Assembly: GCF_000428945.1 (NCBI RefSeq)
Contig: NZ_AUAX01000003.1
Span: 124,001 to 188,000 of the forward strand
Length of the DNA stretch: 64,000 nucleotides
Direction: 5' to 3'
From: Hamadaea tsunoensis DSM 44101
GTDB lineage: Bacteria > Actinomycetota > Actinomycetes > Mycobacteriales > Micromonosporaceae
Positions 1 through 8,296 of this stretch are shown piece after piece (within the stretch, counting starts at the first letter, position 1; the number at the start of each line of letters is the position of its first letter). The notes beneath the pieces were generated by a model. That model saw nothing but the letters and a program-made list of their open reading frames with translations. It was not told where the DNA came from and did not search any database. Made by a program: the position numbers and the translations under genes.

Positions 1-97
1 GGCTCCGGGCTTCGACGTCGACGCGCTCACGGCGTACATCGCCGGGAACTCGCCGGTCGCGCCGGGCACCGCGGACCGCATCACCAAGGTGGCGTGA
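1..97 (+). CDS. C-terminal end of an unidentified protein (partial)
   Basis: The window opens inside a plus-strand frame that ends at the TGA at 95-97. The last 31 residues include FDVDALTAYIAGNSPV and end in DRITKVA. The codons are GC-rich in the third position, as in a real gene. The fragment is too short to assign a family, and no function is claimed. It is followed after about 140 bp by a rho-independent terminator, consistent with the end of a transcription unit. Confidence 0.5.
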   Translation, partial: APGFDVDALTAYIAGNSPVAPGTADRITKVA

Positions 98-239
98 GTC
101 CCAGATGGCGGTCGAGGCCCTTGACTTCACCTCGCCCCGTGGCATAGTTGGCGACGTGATCGAGCAGGTGCGATTTTACTTTTACGGCCCCGGGAGTCCC
201 GCCGCCGTAGGTCGCGCCTGAGCGCCTCAAGACCTCACG

Positions 240-272
240 AAAGCCCCGGGCTCCCAGAGCCCGGGGCTTTTT
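240..272 (+). terminator. Rho-independent terminator
   Basis: A GC-rich perfect stem (AAAGCCCCGGGCTC pairing with GAGCCCGGGGCTTT, 3-nt loop) ends in a run of five T. It lies downstream of the partial gene and only about 50 bp before the chorismate mutase start, so that gene must have its own promoter in a short space or depend on read-through. Confidence 0.85.
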
Positions 273-321
273 GCTGCGGGCACCGAGGATCCCGATCCAA
301 CCCATCGAGGAGTACGCGGAC

Positions 322-642
322 ATGAGCACTCAGGCAACGACGGCGGCCCCGGCCGCGGTGGCGCACGGGCTGAACGGGACGGGGACCACGGAACCCGGCG
401 CCGCCGGCGAGATCGTCGATCTGCGCGCGCGGATCGACGCGATCGATGCCGCGCTGATCGACCTGTGGAAGGAGCGGGCCGCGATCTCCCGGCAGGTCGG
501 CGCGACCCGCGTCGCGTCCGGTGGGACCCGGCTAGTCCTCGCCCGCGAGCGGGAGATCCTCGACCGTTTCCGCGACGAGCTCGGCGCCGACGGTACGCAG
601 CTCGCCCTGCTCATCCTGCGGGCCGGCCGCGGGCCGCTCTGA
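322..642 (+). CDS. aroQ: Chorismate mutase, AroQ-delta type
   Basis: This 106-residue protein should convert chorismate to prephenate for Phe/Tyr synthesis in the cytoplasm. It closely resembles the intracellular mycobacterial AroQ-delta enzyme: LRARIDAID in helix 1, ERAAIS, the RVASGGTRLV segment and the C-terminal LILRAGRGPL. In that family the C-terminal Arg-Gly tail docks onto DAHP synthase, which strongly activates an otherwise weak mutase, so a dependent complex is likely here too (inference). Catalytic-type arginines are visible in helix 1, after ERAA, in ATRVAS and in LAREREIL. The start at 322 has GAGGAG about 9 nt upstream; an earlier in-frame start at 271 would lie inside the terminator. 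The N-terminal 30 residues are Ala/Thr-rich and probably disordered. Confidence 0.88.
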   Translation: MSTQATTAAPAAVAHGLNGTGTTEPGAAGEIVDLRARIDAIDAALIDLWKERAAISRQVGATRVASGGTRLVLAREREILDRFRDELGADGTQLALLILRAGRGPL

Positions 643-987
643 GCCGCGCCACGGCCGCCGGGACCAAGGACGCACCGCCAGGACCAGGTTCGCGGGACAA
701 CGTTGTCCCGGGATCTTGACTTCGCGTGGAATTCAGCCGAAAGTACGAGACCGGGCACGCGAACCTTCGCGTACCCGGCCGGCGTTCTATGTGGTGGAAC
801 CTTCGGTCCCGGGGTGGCACCCCCGGGCGTTTCCAGGCCCGATCGTGAACGGGGGCGCGTTGGCGCGCGCCCCCCACGTTCGGGGACACAGGCACTCTCG
901 CAAAATAAAAGCCCTGGTGGACAGTCCCGTTACCTAGCTGATACCCATACGGGACGGCCCCGATACGCTCCGCCGAGGAACGAACCC
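643..987. other. 345-bp gap with a perfect palindrome and several GC-rich hairpins, no gene
   Basis: No convincing reading frame is present between chorismate mutase and the response regulator. The gap holds a perfect 18-bp palindrome at 693-710 (CGGGACAACGTTGTCCCG), a small hairpin near 760-771, a CCCGGGG/CCCCGGG hairpin at 808-827 and a long hairpin at 847-881 (GGGGGCGCG pairing with CGCGCCCCC). The palindrome lies 51 nt past the chorismate mutase stop and may terminate it. The two later hairpins could be terminators for the minus-strand operon or parts of an untested structured RNA. Confidence 0.5.
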
Positions 988-1656
988 TCAGACGAGCCGG
1001 CGATCCGCCGCCCACCGGGACAATTCGTAGCGGTTCGACATCTGCAACTTCCGCAGCACATTGCTGACGTGCGTCTCGACCGTCTTGATCGAGATGAACA
1101 GCTCCTTGGCGATCTCCTTGTACGCGTACCCGCGCGCGAGCAGGCGCAGCACCTCCCGCTCCCGGTTGGTCAGCTGGTCCAGCTCGGGATCGGCGAGCGA
1201 GGCGTCCGGCCGGGCGGCGAAGGCGTCCAGCACGAATCCGGCCAGCCGGGGGCTGAAGACGGCGTCCCCGTCGGCGACCCGGCGGATCGCCACCACGAGT
1301 TCGTCCGGCGAGATCGTCTTCGTGACGTAACCGCGCGCGCCGGCCCTGATCAGTCCGATGACGTCCTCGGCGGCGTCGGAGACGCTCAGGGCGAGGAAGC
1401 GCACCTGCGGGTGGGCCCGGCGGATCGCGTCGAGCACCGCCCGGCCGCCGCCCTCGGGCATGTGCACGTCCAGCAGGACGACGTCGGGCTCGTGCGCGCC
1501 GATCGCGCTGATCGCCTCGGGGACGGTCGCGGCCTCGCCGACGACGTCCACGTGGACGCCCAGTTCCGCCCGCACCCCCGCCCGGAACATCGCGTGGTCG
1601 TCGACGAGGAACACCCGCAGGCGGCGGGGTTCCGCGACAGTCTCGGGCTCGGTCAT
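988..1656 (-). CDS. NarL/LuxR-family response regulator
   Basis: This is a DNA-binding response regulator of 222 residues. The receiver domain (about 12-130) has the acidic pair in VDDHAMF, phospho-acceptor D63 in LLDVHMP and the conserved lysine K113 in GYVTKTIS. The LuxR helix-turn-helix follows (LTNREREVLRLLARG to KTVETHVSNVLRKLQ, about 160-205). Its ATG overlaps the stop of the upstream sensor kinase (ATGA at 1653-1656), so the two are translationally coupled and form a cognate pair. AAGGAAGG is a clear ribosome binding site. The PspC domain of the partner suggests a cell-envelope signal; the regulon is not visible here. Confidence 0.93.
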   Translation of the reverse strand: MTEPETVAEPRRLRVFLVDDHAMFRAGVRAELGVHVDVVGEAATVPEAISAIGAHEPDVVLLDVHMPEGGGRAVLDAIRRAHPQVRFLALSVSDAAEDVIGLIRAGARGYVTKTISPDELVVAIRRVADGDAVFSPRLAGFVLDAFAARPDASLADPELDQLTNREREVLRLLARGYAYKEIAKELFISIKTVETHVSNVLRKLQMSNRYELSRWAADRRLV

Positions 1657-2876
1657 GAGGCACCTTCCTTGTTCGTGCTGACGGGCAGGTGCAGCCGTAC
1701 CTCGGTGCCCTCGCCCGGCTCGCTGCGGATCTCCGCGCGGCCGCCGTGCCGTTGCATTCTGCCCACGATGGACCCGCGTACGCCATGCCGGTTGTCGTCG
1801 ATCGTGGACATGTCGAAGCCGACGCCGCGGTCGCGTACGAAGACGCTGATCTCGGCGGGCTCCACTTCCGCGTACAACGAGATCGTGCCGACCTTGGCGT
1901 GCCGGGCGGCGTTGACCAGTGCCTCGCGGGCCGCGGCGACCAGGGCGCGGGTACGCTCGTCGACCTCCCGGTCACCGACGACGACGGTCTCCACCGCGAT
2001 CGCGAACGTGTCCTCGACCTCGGCGGCGGACTCCTCCAGCGCGGCGGCGAAGAACTCCGACGCGGAGCCCATCGGCTTGTAGAGCCAGTTGCGCAGCGAC
2101 CGCTCCTGGCCGCGGGCGAGCCGGGTGACGGTGTTGGTGTCGGCGGCGTTGCGCTGGATCAGGGCGAGCGTGTGCAGCACCTGGTCGTGGATCATCGCCG
2201 CCAGTTCGGCACGCTCGGTCTCCCGGATGCGGCCCTCCTTTTCGGACCGCAGGGCCGTCGCGGTACGCCACAGAGCCGGTGCGGCCACGACACCGACGCC
2301 GAGCAGCGCGACGAACGTGTACGCGACGCTGGTGGCGACCACGGACAGGCTCGGACCGCCATCGACCGGCGAGTACGCGAGCGCGAGGCCGATGATGCCG
2401 ATCGAGACCAGGATCCCGCCGCCGATGAGGCTGAGCACGAACGTGGTCCGGCGGTCGCCGCCCAGGGCCCGGCCGAACTTGGTCATCCGGGACGGCTCGG
2501 CCTGGTGCCAGATCAGTCCGCCGCCGACGATGACCAGGGCCACCAGCCAGCCGGCCGCGAGCGTCAGCCCGTCGCCGCCCCACAGCAGATTCATGGCCAC
2601 GACGACGCCGATGCCGAGCAGCAGGAACGGGATCATGCGCGCGACGTCCCGGCGTACCGGCGCGTCGGACTCCTCGTCCTTCAGCAGCGCCCAGTACACG
2701 GCGTACAGGACGGCTCCGAGGCCGTGCGCCGCGAGCAGGGCGATGAAGGCGATGCGGATCAGGGTCGCGGGCAGGCGCACGTGCGTCGCGATGCCACTGG
2801 CCACGCCCGCGACCATACGATCGGATCGGCTACGCCGCAGTGGGACGGGCGGCGCGTACGCGGGGCTCTGGCTCAC
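1653..2876 (-). CDS. PspC-domain sensor histidine kinase
   Basis: This 407-residue membrane histidine kinase is of the NarL-partner type. An N-terminal PspC domain (about 12-68, with SDRMVAGVASGIA and the first membrane helix) is followed by four to five further hydrophobic helices (about 80-205). The HisKA_3 dimerisation helix has the phospho-accepting H230 in AAMIHDQVLHTLALIQ. The ATPase domain shows an N-box (REALVNAARHA), a G-box (DRGVGFD) and GEGTEV. PspC kinases usually sense envelope stress; the stimulus here is unknown. The GTG start is preceded by a perfect 12-bp palindrome at 2878-2889, and GACGAT lies 6 nt upstream, which suggests a leaderless transcript under operator control. Confidence 0.92.
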   Translation of the reverse strand: MSQSPAYAPPVPLRRSRSDRMVAGVASGIATHVRLPATLIRIAFIALLAAHGLGAVLYAVYWALLKDEESDAPVRRDVARMIPFLLLGIGVVVAMNLLWGGDGLTLAAGWLVALVIVGGGLIWHQAEPSRMTKFGRALGGDRRTTFVLSLIGGGILVSIGIIGLALAYSPVDGGPSLSVVATSVAYTFVALLGVGVVAAPALWRTATALRSEKEGRIRETERAELAAMIHDQVLHTLALIQRNAADTNTVTRLARGQERSLRNWLYKPMGSASEFFAAALEESAAEVEDTFAIAVETVVVGDREVDERTRALVAAAREALVNAARHAKVGTISLYAEVEPAEISVFVRDRGVGFDMSTIDDNRHGVRGSIVGRMQRHGGRAEIRSEPGEGTEVRLHLPVSTNKEGAS

Positions 2877-2877
2877 C

Positions 2878-2889
2878 TGACGATCGTCA
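2878..2889. promoter_or_regulatory. 12-bp palindrome at the start of the PspC kinase operon
   Basis: TGACGATCGTCA is a perfect palindrome ending 1 bp before the kinase GTG, in the divergent region shared with the PspC membrane protein. Its position over the likely -10 of the kinase suggests an operator, perhaps for the cognate regulator. Short GATC-centred palindromes also arise by chance in GC-rich DNA. Confidence 0.35.
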
Positions 2890-3012
2890 CACGGGCGACC
2901 GGCACCCGACGACCCGAGACAACCCTGATTCTGCTGTGACCTGGATTATCAGGGTGGGCTCAGGGTCCGCTCCGGAGGTATCTGAGGTGGCCTCGGCTGC
3001 AGGATGGTGGAC

Positions 3013-4407
3013 ATGACCGAGTACCACGACACCCCGCCGGCCGACCGTCCGGCGGGCGCCGAACCGGAGGCGCCCGGCACGCCCGGGTCGTCCGGTCCGG
3101 CGGCCGGGGCCGAGCTCCCCGGCGGTACCACCCCGCAACCGGACCCGACGCCGCCCGGCGCCGGTTCCGCTCCGCCCCCGCCTCCGCCGCCGGGTGGCGC
3201 CTTCGCCGCCCGCTACGGGCTCGTCCGTCCGCGTACCGGTCGTTATCTGGCCGGTGTGAGCGGCGCGGTCGCCCGGGCGACGCGTACCGACCCGGTGCTC
3301 TGGCGGGTGCTCTTCGTCGTGCTCAGCTTCTTCGGCGGCTTCGGCATCCTCGCCTACGTCGTCCTGTGGCTGGGTACGCCGGCCGACGGCGACACCGCGT
3401 CGCCGGTCGAGGCGCTGTTCGGCCGCGGCCGGTCGAGCACCTCGGCCACGCTGACGGTGATCGCCGGCGTGCTCGCGGTGCTGTTCCTCGGCGGCATCTC
3501 CGACGACTGGCCGTGGCCCCTGATCGCGCTGATCGCCATCGGCGGCGCGGTCGTCTTCGCGGTCAACCGCAGCCGGCCGTCGACGGGAGCGTCGCAGCCG
3601 GTCGCGTACACGCCGCCGCCGGTCCACACGCCGCCGTCACCGGCCCCGCCGGCTGCTCCGGCCGGCTACCAGCCCGCGTTCGCGCCGCACGGACCGTACG
3701 CGCCGGGTTCGGCGACGACCGTGCCGATCCCGCCGGGGCCGCCGGTCCCGCCGGTGGCGGCCCGCCCGCCGCGGCCGCCGAAGCCGCCCAGGGAGCACTC
3801 GCGCCTCGGTACGCTGATCTTCTCGGCGGTGCTGATCGCGCTGGGCGTCCTCGGTGTCCTCGACGCGACGAACACCTTCTCCATCCCCGCCGCGTGGTAC
3901 GTGGTGACGGCCCTCGGGGTCGTCGGCGCGGGCCTCGTGCTCGGTGCCTTCCTCGGCCGGGCCCGCGGCATGATCTTCTGGGGCATCGTCCTGACGATCG
4001 CGCTCAGCGCCACGACGCTCAGCCGGAACATCGACTTCGACACGGCCCGCAGCGGCGGCGGCGACATCACCTGGCAGCCCGCCAACATCACCGAGGTCGA
4101 GAGCGACTACGAGCACCAGGCGGGGTCGGCCACACTCGACCTGACCCGGGTGAACTTCACCGGGCAGCAGAAGGAGATCCACGTCCGCATCCAGGCCGGC
4201 AACGTCAACGTCATCGTGCCGGCCGACGTCGACGTCCAGGCGACGGCCAACGTGCGGCTCGGCGACGTGACGCTCTTCGACCAGAACTCCAACGGCGTAC
4301 GCATCAGCGACTTCACCGTCACCGACAACGGTGCGGACGGTGAGGGCGGTGGCCACCTCCGCCTGATCGTGGACGTCAGCCTCGGCAACGCGGAGGTGTC
4401 GCGATGA
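3013..4407 (+). CDS. PspC-domain membrane protein with Pro-rich linkers
   Basis: This 464-residue protein is divergent from the PspC kinase. A disordered Pro/Gly/Ala-rich N-terminus leads to a PspC domain (LVRPRTGRYLAGVSGAVARATR, then a membrane helix around FVVLSFFGGFGILAYVV). Two further helices, a second Pro-rich linker and a three-helix segment follow (LGTLIFSAVLIALGVLGV onward). The C-terminal roughly 100 residues are a beta-rich, soluble, adhesin-like domain (DLTRVNFTGQQKEIHVRIQ, NVNVIVPADVDV) like those of LiaF-type sensors. The arrangement suggests an accessory sensor for the neighbouring two-component system (inference). The start at 3013 was preferred to 3004 because AGGATGGTGG precedes it. 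It overlaps the next gene by four bases. Confidence 0.85.
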   Translation: MTEYHDTPPADRPAGAEPEAPGTPGSSGPAAGAELPGGTTPQPDPTPPGAGSAPPPPPPPGGAFAARYGLVRPRTGRYLAGVSGAVARATRTDPVLWRVLFVVLSFFGGFGILAYVVLWLGTPADGDTASPVEALFGRGRSSTSATLTVIAGVLAVLFLGGISDDWPWPLIALIAIGGAVVFAVNRSRPSTGASQPVAYTPPPVHTPPSPAPPAAPAGYQPAFAPHGPYAPGSATTVPIPPGPPVPPVAARPPRPPKPPREHSRLGTLIFSAVLIALGVLGVLDATNTFSIPAAWYVVTALGVVGAGLVLGAFLGRARGMIFWGIVLTIALSATTLSRNIDFDTARSGGGDITWQPANITEVESDYEHQAGSATLDLTRVNFTGQQKEIHVRIQAGNVNVIVPADVDVQATANVRLGDVTLFDQNSNGVRISDFTVTDNGADGEGGGHLRLIVDVSLGNAEVSR

Positions 4408-4640
4408 AGAAGCACCCGCTCGACGTGGTATCGCTGGTCTTCGGCCTGATCTTCCTGCTCATCGCGGCGGGCTGGGTCGCCGACCACTCGCTGCGGATCG
4501 ACCTGCCGCCGGCGGGCTGGATCGTGGCGGTGGGCCTGATCGTGGTCGGCCTGCTCGGAATCGTCAGCGTCGTACGCGGCGCCGGCGGCCCCAAGGAGCC
4601 GGCGGCGCTGGAGGAGGACCAGGACAGCCGGCCCGAGTAG
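4404..4640 (+). CDS. Small two-helix membrane protein
   Basis: This 78-residue protein is translationally coupled to the PspC protein through an ATGA overlap. It has two hydrophobic segments (VVSLVFGLIFLLIAAGWVA and WIVAVGLIVVGLLGIVSVV) separated by a short polar loop, and an acidic C-terminal tail. It is not recognised as a named family, but its position suggests a subunit or modulator of the PspC envelope-stress module. Confidence 0.78.
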   Translation: MKKHPLDVVSLVFGLIFLLIAAGWVADHSLRIDLPPAGWIVAVGLIVVGLLGIVSVVRGAGGPKEPAALEEDQDSRPE

Positions 4641-4669
4641 GCATCCGGTCCGGGGGGACGGGGGTGCGC

Positions 4670-4699
4670 GGCGCCGGGAGCCCGAGGGTTCCCGGCGCC
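4670..4699 (+). terminator. GC-rich hairpin after the PspC operon
   Basis: A 13-bp stem (GGCGCCGGGAGCC with GGTTCCCGGCGCC, one G-U pair) has a 4-nt loop and lies 30 nt past the stop. There is no U-tract, as is common for actinobacterial terminators. Confidence 0.6.
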
Positions 4700-4772
4700 T
4701 CGCGCGTACTCGCGCCCGGGCGCATATGCTGACCCGCAGGACACACGCAGAGGACACCAGGAGTTCAAGGTC

Positions 4773-6014
4773 ATGTCGCAGGTTTCGCTCGGCCCACTCG
4801 GCCAGATCCGCATTGGCGAGCGCGCCGCGCGCACACTCACCGCCGAACTGCACCGCCATCCCGGACCGAAGTCCGCGCTGCTGGTCGGGGCCGGTCCCGA
4901 CTCCTTCGTGCTCAACGAGGCCCTGGACGCGCTGCAGCCGGACGACACCCTGACCATCGTGGGCGGTGACCAGGCCGCGCCGCTGCGGGCGTACATCGCC
5001 TCGCTCGACGCCGAGATCGCCGACGCGTGCACCGTCGTGCAGACCCCCGGCGAGGCGGCCCCGGCCGAGATCGTGATCGTGGCCGAGCCCGTCGTGGGCG
5101 CCGCGGACGACGCCCGGCTCACCATCGAGAGCCTCACCAAGCTCGTCGCCGACGGCGGCATCCTGGTCGTCGCGGTCGTCGCCGTCCCCGGCGTGGCCGG
5201 CGGCGCCGCGGACGAACTCGACCGCCGCGCCGCCCAGTTCGGCGTCGGCACCGACCTGGTGCTGCTCAACACTCCTCCGGTACGCGTACACAAGCTGCGC
5301 TTCACCGAGGCCGACGCGGCGATCGCGGCCGACCTCGCGCCCGCGTACCGGCCGTCGAGCGTGCCGCTGACCTCCTCGATGCACATCGACTCGAACGGCG
5401 TGGCCGCGGCCGGCATCGCGCTCGGCGTGGCCGCGTTCGTCAAGGCGGTCCGACCGAAGTCCAAGGCGTGGCTGGTCCCCGCCCTCGCGGCCGCCCCGAT
5501 CGCGGCGTTCTTCCGCGATCCGCACCGGCACGTGCCGGCCGACCCCGCCGCGGTCGTCGCGGCCAGTGACGGCAAGGTGCTGTCGGTCGAGCGGCTGTAC
5601 GACGAGCGCTTCGCCGACGAGGAGTTCCTGCGCATCGCGGTCTTCCTGTCCGTGCTCGACGTGCACGTCAACCGCGCACCGGTGGCCGGCAAGGTCGTCG
5701 ACTACTTCGTCGAGGACGGCGGCTACGCGGCCGCGATGAAGCCCGAGGCCGAGCACAACGTCGCCGCGTACACCGTGCTGGAAGAGGCGCGCGGGCACGG
5801 CAAGGTCGTGGTCGCGCAGCGTACCGGCCTGATCGCCCGGCGGATCGTGCAGCGGGCGCCCGTCGGCGCGCTGCTGGCCAAGGGCGAGCGCTTCGGACTC
5901 ATCCGGTTCGGCTCGCGTACGGACGTGTATCTGCCGGCTTCGGAGGCCGAGGCGCTGGTGGCGCCCGGGGACCGCGTGGTCGGCGCCGAGACGGTCATCG
6001 CCCGCTGGCTGTAG
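4773..6014 (+). CDS. psd: Phosphatidylserine decarboxylase with N-terminal methyltransferase-like domain
   Basis: The 413-residue product is about twice the length of a short bacterial Psd. Residues about 200-413 form the decarboxylase: AAFFRDPHRHVPADP, DGKVLSVERLYDE, LDVHVNRAPVAG and the self-cleavage site FGS in LIRFGSRTDVYLP near residue 380, where the serine becomes the pyruvoyl cofactor. It converts phosphatidylserine to phosphatidylethanolamine at the membrane. Residues about 1-190 look like a Rossmann fold of the SAM-methyltransferase type (SALLVGAGPDSFVLNEAL, TLTIVGGD, LTKLVADGGILVVAVV), though the SAM-binding glycines are incomplete. The role of that half is unknown. The gene is convergent with pssA, the enzyme that makes its substrate, across a shared terminator. 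Confidence 0.9.
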   Translation: MSQVSLGPLGQIRIGERAARTLTAELHRHPGPKSALLVGAGPDSFVLNEALDALQPDDTLTIVGGDQAAPLRAYIASLDAEIADACTVVQTPGEAAPAEIVIVAEPVVGAADDARLTIESLTKLVADGGILVVAVVAVPGVAGGAADELDRRAAQFGVGTDLVLLNTPPVRVHKLRFTEADAAIAADLAPAYRPSSVPLTSSMHIDSNGVAAAGIALGVAAFVKAVRPKSKAWLVPALAAAPIAAFFRDPHRHVPADPAAVVAASDGKVLSVERLYDERFADEEFLRIAVFLSVLDVHVNRAPVAGKVVDYFVEDGGYAAAMKPEAEHNVAAYTVLEEARGHGKVVVAQRTGLIARRIVQRAPVGALLAKGERFGLIRFGSRTDVYLPASEAEALVAPGDRVVGAETVIARWL

Positions 6015-6033
6015 GCAGCAGCAGAGGACAGCA

Positions 6034-6069
6034 GAAAGCCCCCGGTTCCACAGGGAACCGGGGGCTTTC
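6034..6069. terminator. Bidirectional terminator between psd and pssA
   Basis: A 16-bp perfect stem (GAAAGCCCCCGGTTCC with its complement, loop ACAG) sits between the convergent ends of psd (6014) and pssA (6081). The A/T-bearing feet can serve both directions. Confidence 0.88.
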
Positions 6070-6080
6070 GCGTGTTCGGA

Positions 6081-6884
6081 TCAGGCGCGCGCGGTCCGGC
6101 GCTGGTACGCCCACAGCAGCGGCCCGCTCAGCAGGTACGCGAGCACGACCAGTCCGAAGGTCATCCGCGGGTTCAGCAGCGCGCCGAAGAGCGGCAGGAT
6201 GAACAGCCACGGCGGCAACCTGAACACCTTGACCAGCTTGGCGTAGGGGAAGCTGGAGACCATCGCGATCGCGATCAGCGCCACGCCGCCGGCCATGACC
6301 ACGCCGGGCAGGCCGAGGCCGAGCAGGATGCTCAGGGCCAGCACGGCCGCCGCCATCGTCGTCGGTACGCCGCAGAAGAACCGGCCGTCCTTCGGCGAGA
6401 CGTTGAACCGGGCGAGCCGGATGGCCGCACAGGCCGCGACGAGCGCGCAGACGCCGATGAGGACGCCGGGGCGCACCTCGGAGCGCAGCGCCGAGTAGAC
6501 GACGACCGGCGCGGCGATGCCGAAGCTCGTCATGTCGCCCAGCGAGTCCATCTGTACGCCGAACGGGCTGGCCACCCCGAACTTGCGGGCCAGGGCCCCG
6601 TCGAGGCCGTCGAACGTGATGCAGGCGAGCAGGCAGGCCGCCCCGAGCCGGGGGTCCTGGCCGCTGACCGCGAGCATGATCGCGGTCATGCCGAGCAGCA
6701 GGCTGCTCAGCGTGCACGCCTGAACCAGACCGAACTTGATCCGCCGGGCGGTCGTACGCTCGCCGGGCAGCAGTGGAATCGGTGCGGGGGTGGTGGTCTC
6801 CACCGGCGCGGGGCTTACCGGAGCGATCGCCTCGATCTCTGCGATCCGACGCGGATCGACCTCCGGCAGCGTGGGCGTGTCCAT
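6081..6884 (-). CDS. pssA: CDP-diacylglycerol-serine O-phosphatidyltransferase
   Basis: This integral membrane enzyme makes phosphatidylserine from CDP-diacylglycerol and serine, feeding the neighbouring Psd. The CDP-alcohol phosphotransferase signature is complete: FDGLDGALARKFGVASPFG followed by VQMDSLGD gives all four metal-binding aspartates with correct spacing. About six to seven hydrophobic helices follow. The start at 6884 (MDTPTLPEVDPRR) gives 267 residues. The frame stays open to an ATG at 7043 with a fair ribosome site (GAGAGGA), which would add 53 very basic residues; the shorter form better fits the family, but the start is uncertain. Confidence 0.88.
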   Translation of the reverse strand: MDTPTLPEVDPRRIAEIEAIAPVSPAPVETTTPAPIPLLPGERTTARRIKFGLVQACTLSSLLLGMTAIMLAVSGQDPRLGAACLLACITFDGLDGALARKFGVASPFGVQMDSLGDMTSFGIAAPVVVYSALRSEVRPGVLIGVCALVAACAAIRLARFNVSPKDGRFFCGVPTTMAAAVLALSILLGLGLPGVVMAGGVALIAIAMVSSFPYAKLVKVFRLPPWLFILPLFGALLNPRMTFGLVVLAYLLSGPLLWAYQRRTARA

Positions 6885-7275
6885 GACCGGTGCGGCGCTG
6901 CGCCGACCGACTCGGACCAGCAGCACCTGACGGGCGAAGCTTCCGCCCTGGCGCAGCCGGCCCGCCCACTGCCGCCCCTGGGGGCGTGGGCTGTCCGTCG
7001 TACGGCGCCGACGCCAGATGGCTCTCGGCACGTGTCCCTCCATCGCCGAACGGTTCCTCTCCGCCGCCTCGGCGGCCGTCCGGCTGTGCGGCTACACGAT
7101 CGCACACACCGGTACGGCTTGGCGATACCCGGTCGCAACCCGGTCGCGGGTTGTCAGGGAGATATCGGCCTAGAGCGGCACAATCACCGCCGGGCTCGAC
7201 TACCCAGCGTGATCAACTAGTGTCGGTTCAGCCGTCAATGCTACCGCATCGCACAAAACGGACACCGTCTCCGGA
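6885..7275. other. 391-bp gap between pssA and the Nudix gene
   Basis: No independent gene is supported here. The pssA frame remains open to 7043, so part of this stretch could encode an N-terminal extension of PssA. The remainder should carry the pssA promoter and the 3' end of the upstream Nudix transcript. I see no strong hairpin or repeat. Confidence 0.4.
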
Positions 7276-8154
7276 TCAGCCGAGGCCGAGCGCGTGCTTG
7301 GTGAGATCGGTCAGCGGCAATGCCGAGACCTCCCCGGGAGCGAACCAGCGCGACTGCGCGGTCGAGCCGCCGGCCACTTCTGTGACCCTGGCCTCGGTGG
7401 GCGAGCTCACCCGGCCGGCGAAGATCGCGCGCACGGAGAACCAGTCCAGCGGCTCCTTCTCCGGGCCCATCGCCGCCGGATTGTGAAAGTGGCTGACGTC
7501 CAGCAGTCGGACGACCTGGGCGCTCTGGCCGGTCTCCTCGAACACCTCGCGGACCAGCGCCTCGGCCGGCTGCTCGCCGAAGTCCGTCCCGCCGCCGGGC
7601 AGGTGCCAGCGCCCCGCGCCGGGGTAGTCGGGGGCGATCTGCGACAGCAGTATCCGGCCCGCGTCGTCGGTGATCAGGCCGTACGCGCCGAATCGGCGTA
7701 CGCGGTTGGCGGGCTGGTGGCCGTCCTCGAACGGGCGCGTCCGCGGATTGATCTCCGGGCCGAGGTCCCGGCCGAGAAGGATCTTGGCAGCGAACGGGAC
7801 GAGTTCGACGTCCTCCGGCCGGACCCAGGCGGCCCGCTCCCCCTCCTCCGGCGTCAGCACGCCGCCCGTGACCGTGACGTCGAAGACGATCCGGTCGTGG
7901 TGCTGCAACGCGCCGAGCCGGGGAAACTCGACGAAGTCCGCGGAGACGACGCGCAGGTCGCCGAGCGCGACCTCGTAGCCGGTCTCCTCGACGAACTCGC
8001 GGACGACGGTGTGCCGCGGGTCCTCGCCGAAGTCGATGCCGCCCCCGGGCAGGTGCCAGGCCGACGCCGAGCCCGAAACCAGCAGAACCTGGTCACTGTC
8101 GTCACGGGCGATGCCATAGGCCCCGATTCTGCGCCGCTTCTCCACGGTGAACAC
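7276..8154 (-). CDS. Tandem-domain Nudix hydrolase
   Basis: Two Nudix domains lie in one chain. The first box is GGGIDFGEDPRHTVVREFVE followed by ETGY, and the second is GGGTDFGEQPAEALVREVFE followed by ETGQ. Both keep the G-x5-E-x7-RE-x2-EE-x-G pattern, so both sites could hydrolyse a nucleoside diphosphate linked to another group. The substrate is not predictable. Each domain begins with a similar strand (RRIGAYGIARDD, RRFGAYGLITDD), pointing to internal duplication. The GTG start at 8154 places the first domain about 10 residues in, as in the divergent paralogue; the frame is open to 8244, giving up to 322 residues. Confidence 0.85.
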   Translation of the reverse strand: MFTVEKRRRIGAYGIARDDSDQVLLVSGSASAWHLPGGGIDFGEDPRHTVVREFVEETGYEVALGDLRVVSADFVEFPRLGALQHHDRIVFDVTVTGGVLTPEEGERAAWVRPEDVELVPFAAKILLGRDLGPEINPRTRPFEDGHQPANRVRRFGAYGLITDDAGRILLSQIAPDYPGAGRWHLPGGGTDFGEQPAEALVREVFEETGQSAQVVRLLDVSHFHNPAAMGPEKEPLDWFSVRAIFAGRVSSPTEARVTEVAGGSTAQSRWFAPGEVSALPLTDLTKHALGLG

Positions 8155-8296
8155 CGTAGCCAACGCGGGCGAGCCGTAGGAGGACAGGAGTAGCCGCTTG
8201 GGTAAACGGTTACGACCGGTCGCAGCAGCGCGATTGTCCAGCATATGGAATCGGACATCTTGTCATGATCTTCTAGCCAACGGAGAATGATTACCT

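Noticed and set aside
611-1975. Long minus-strand open frame of 454 codons overlapping the response regulator and kinase
   Set aside because: It is an Arg/Pro/Gly-rich frame-shadow of the two-component genes, created by high GC; it has no domain and no ribosome site.
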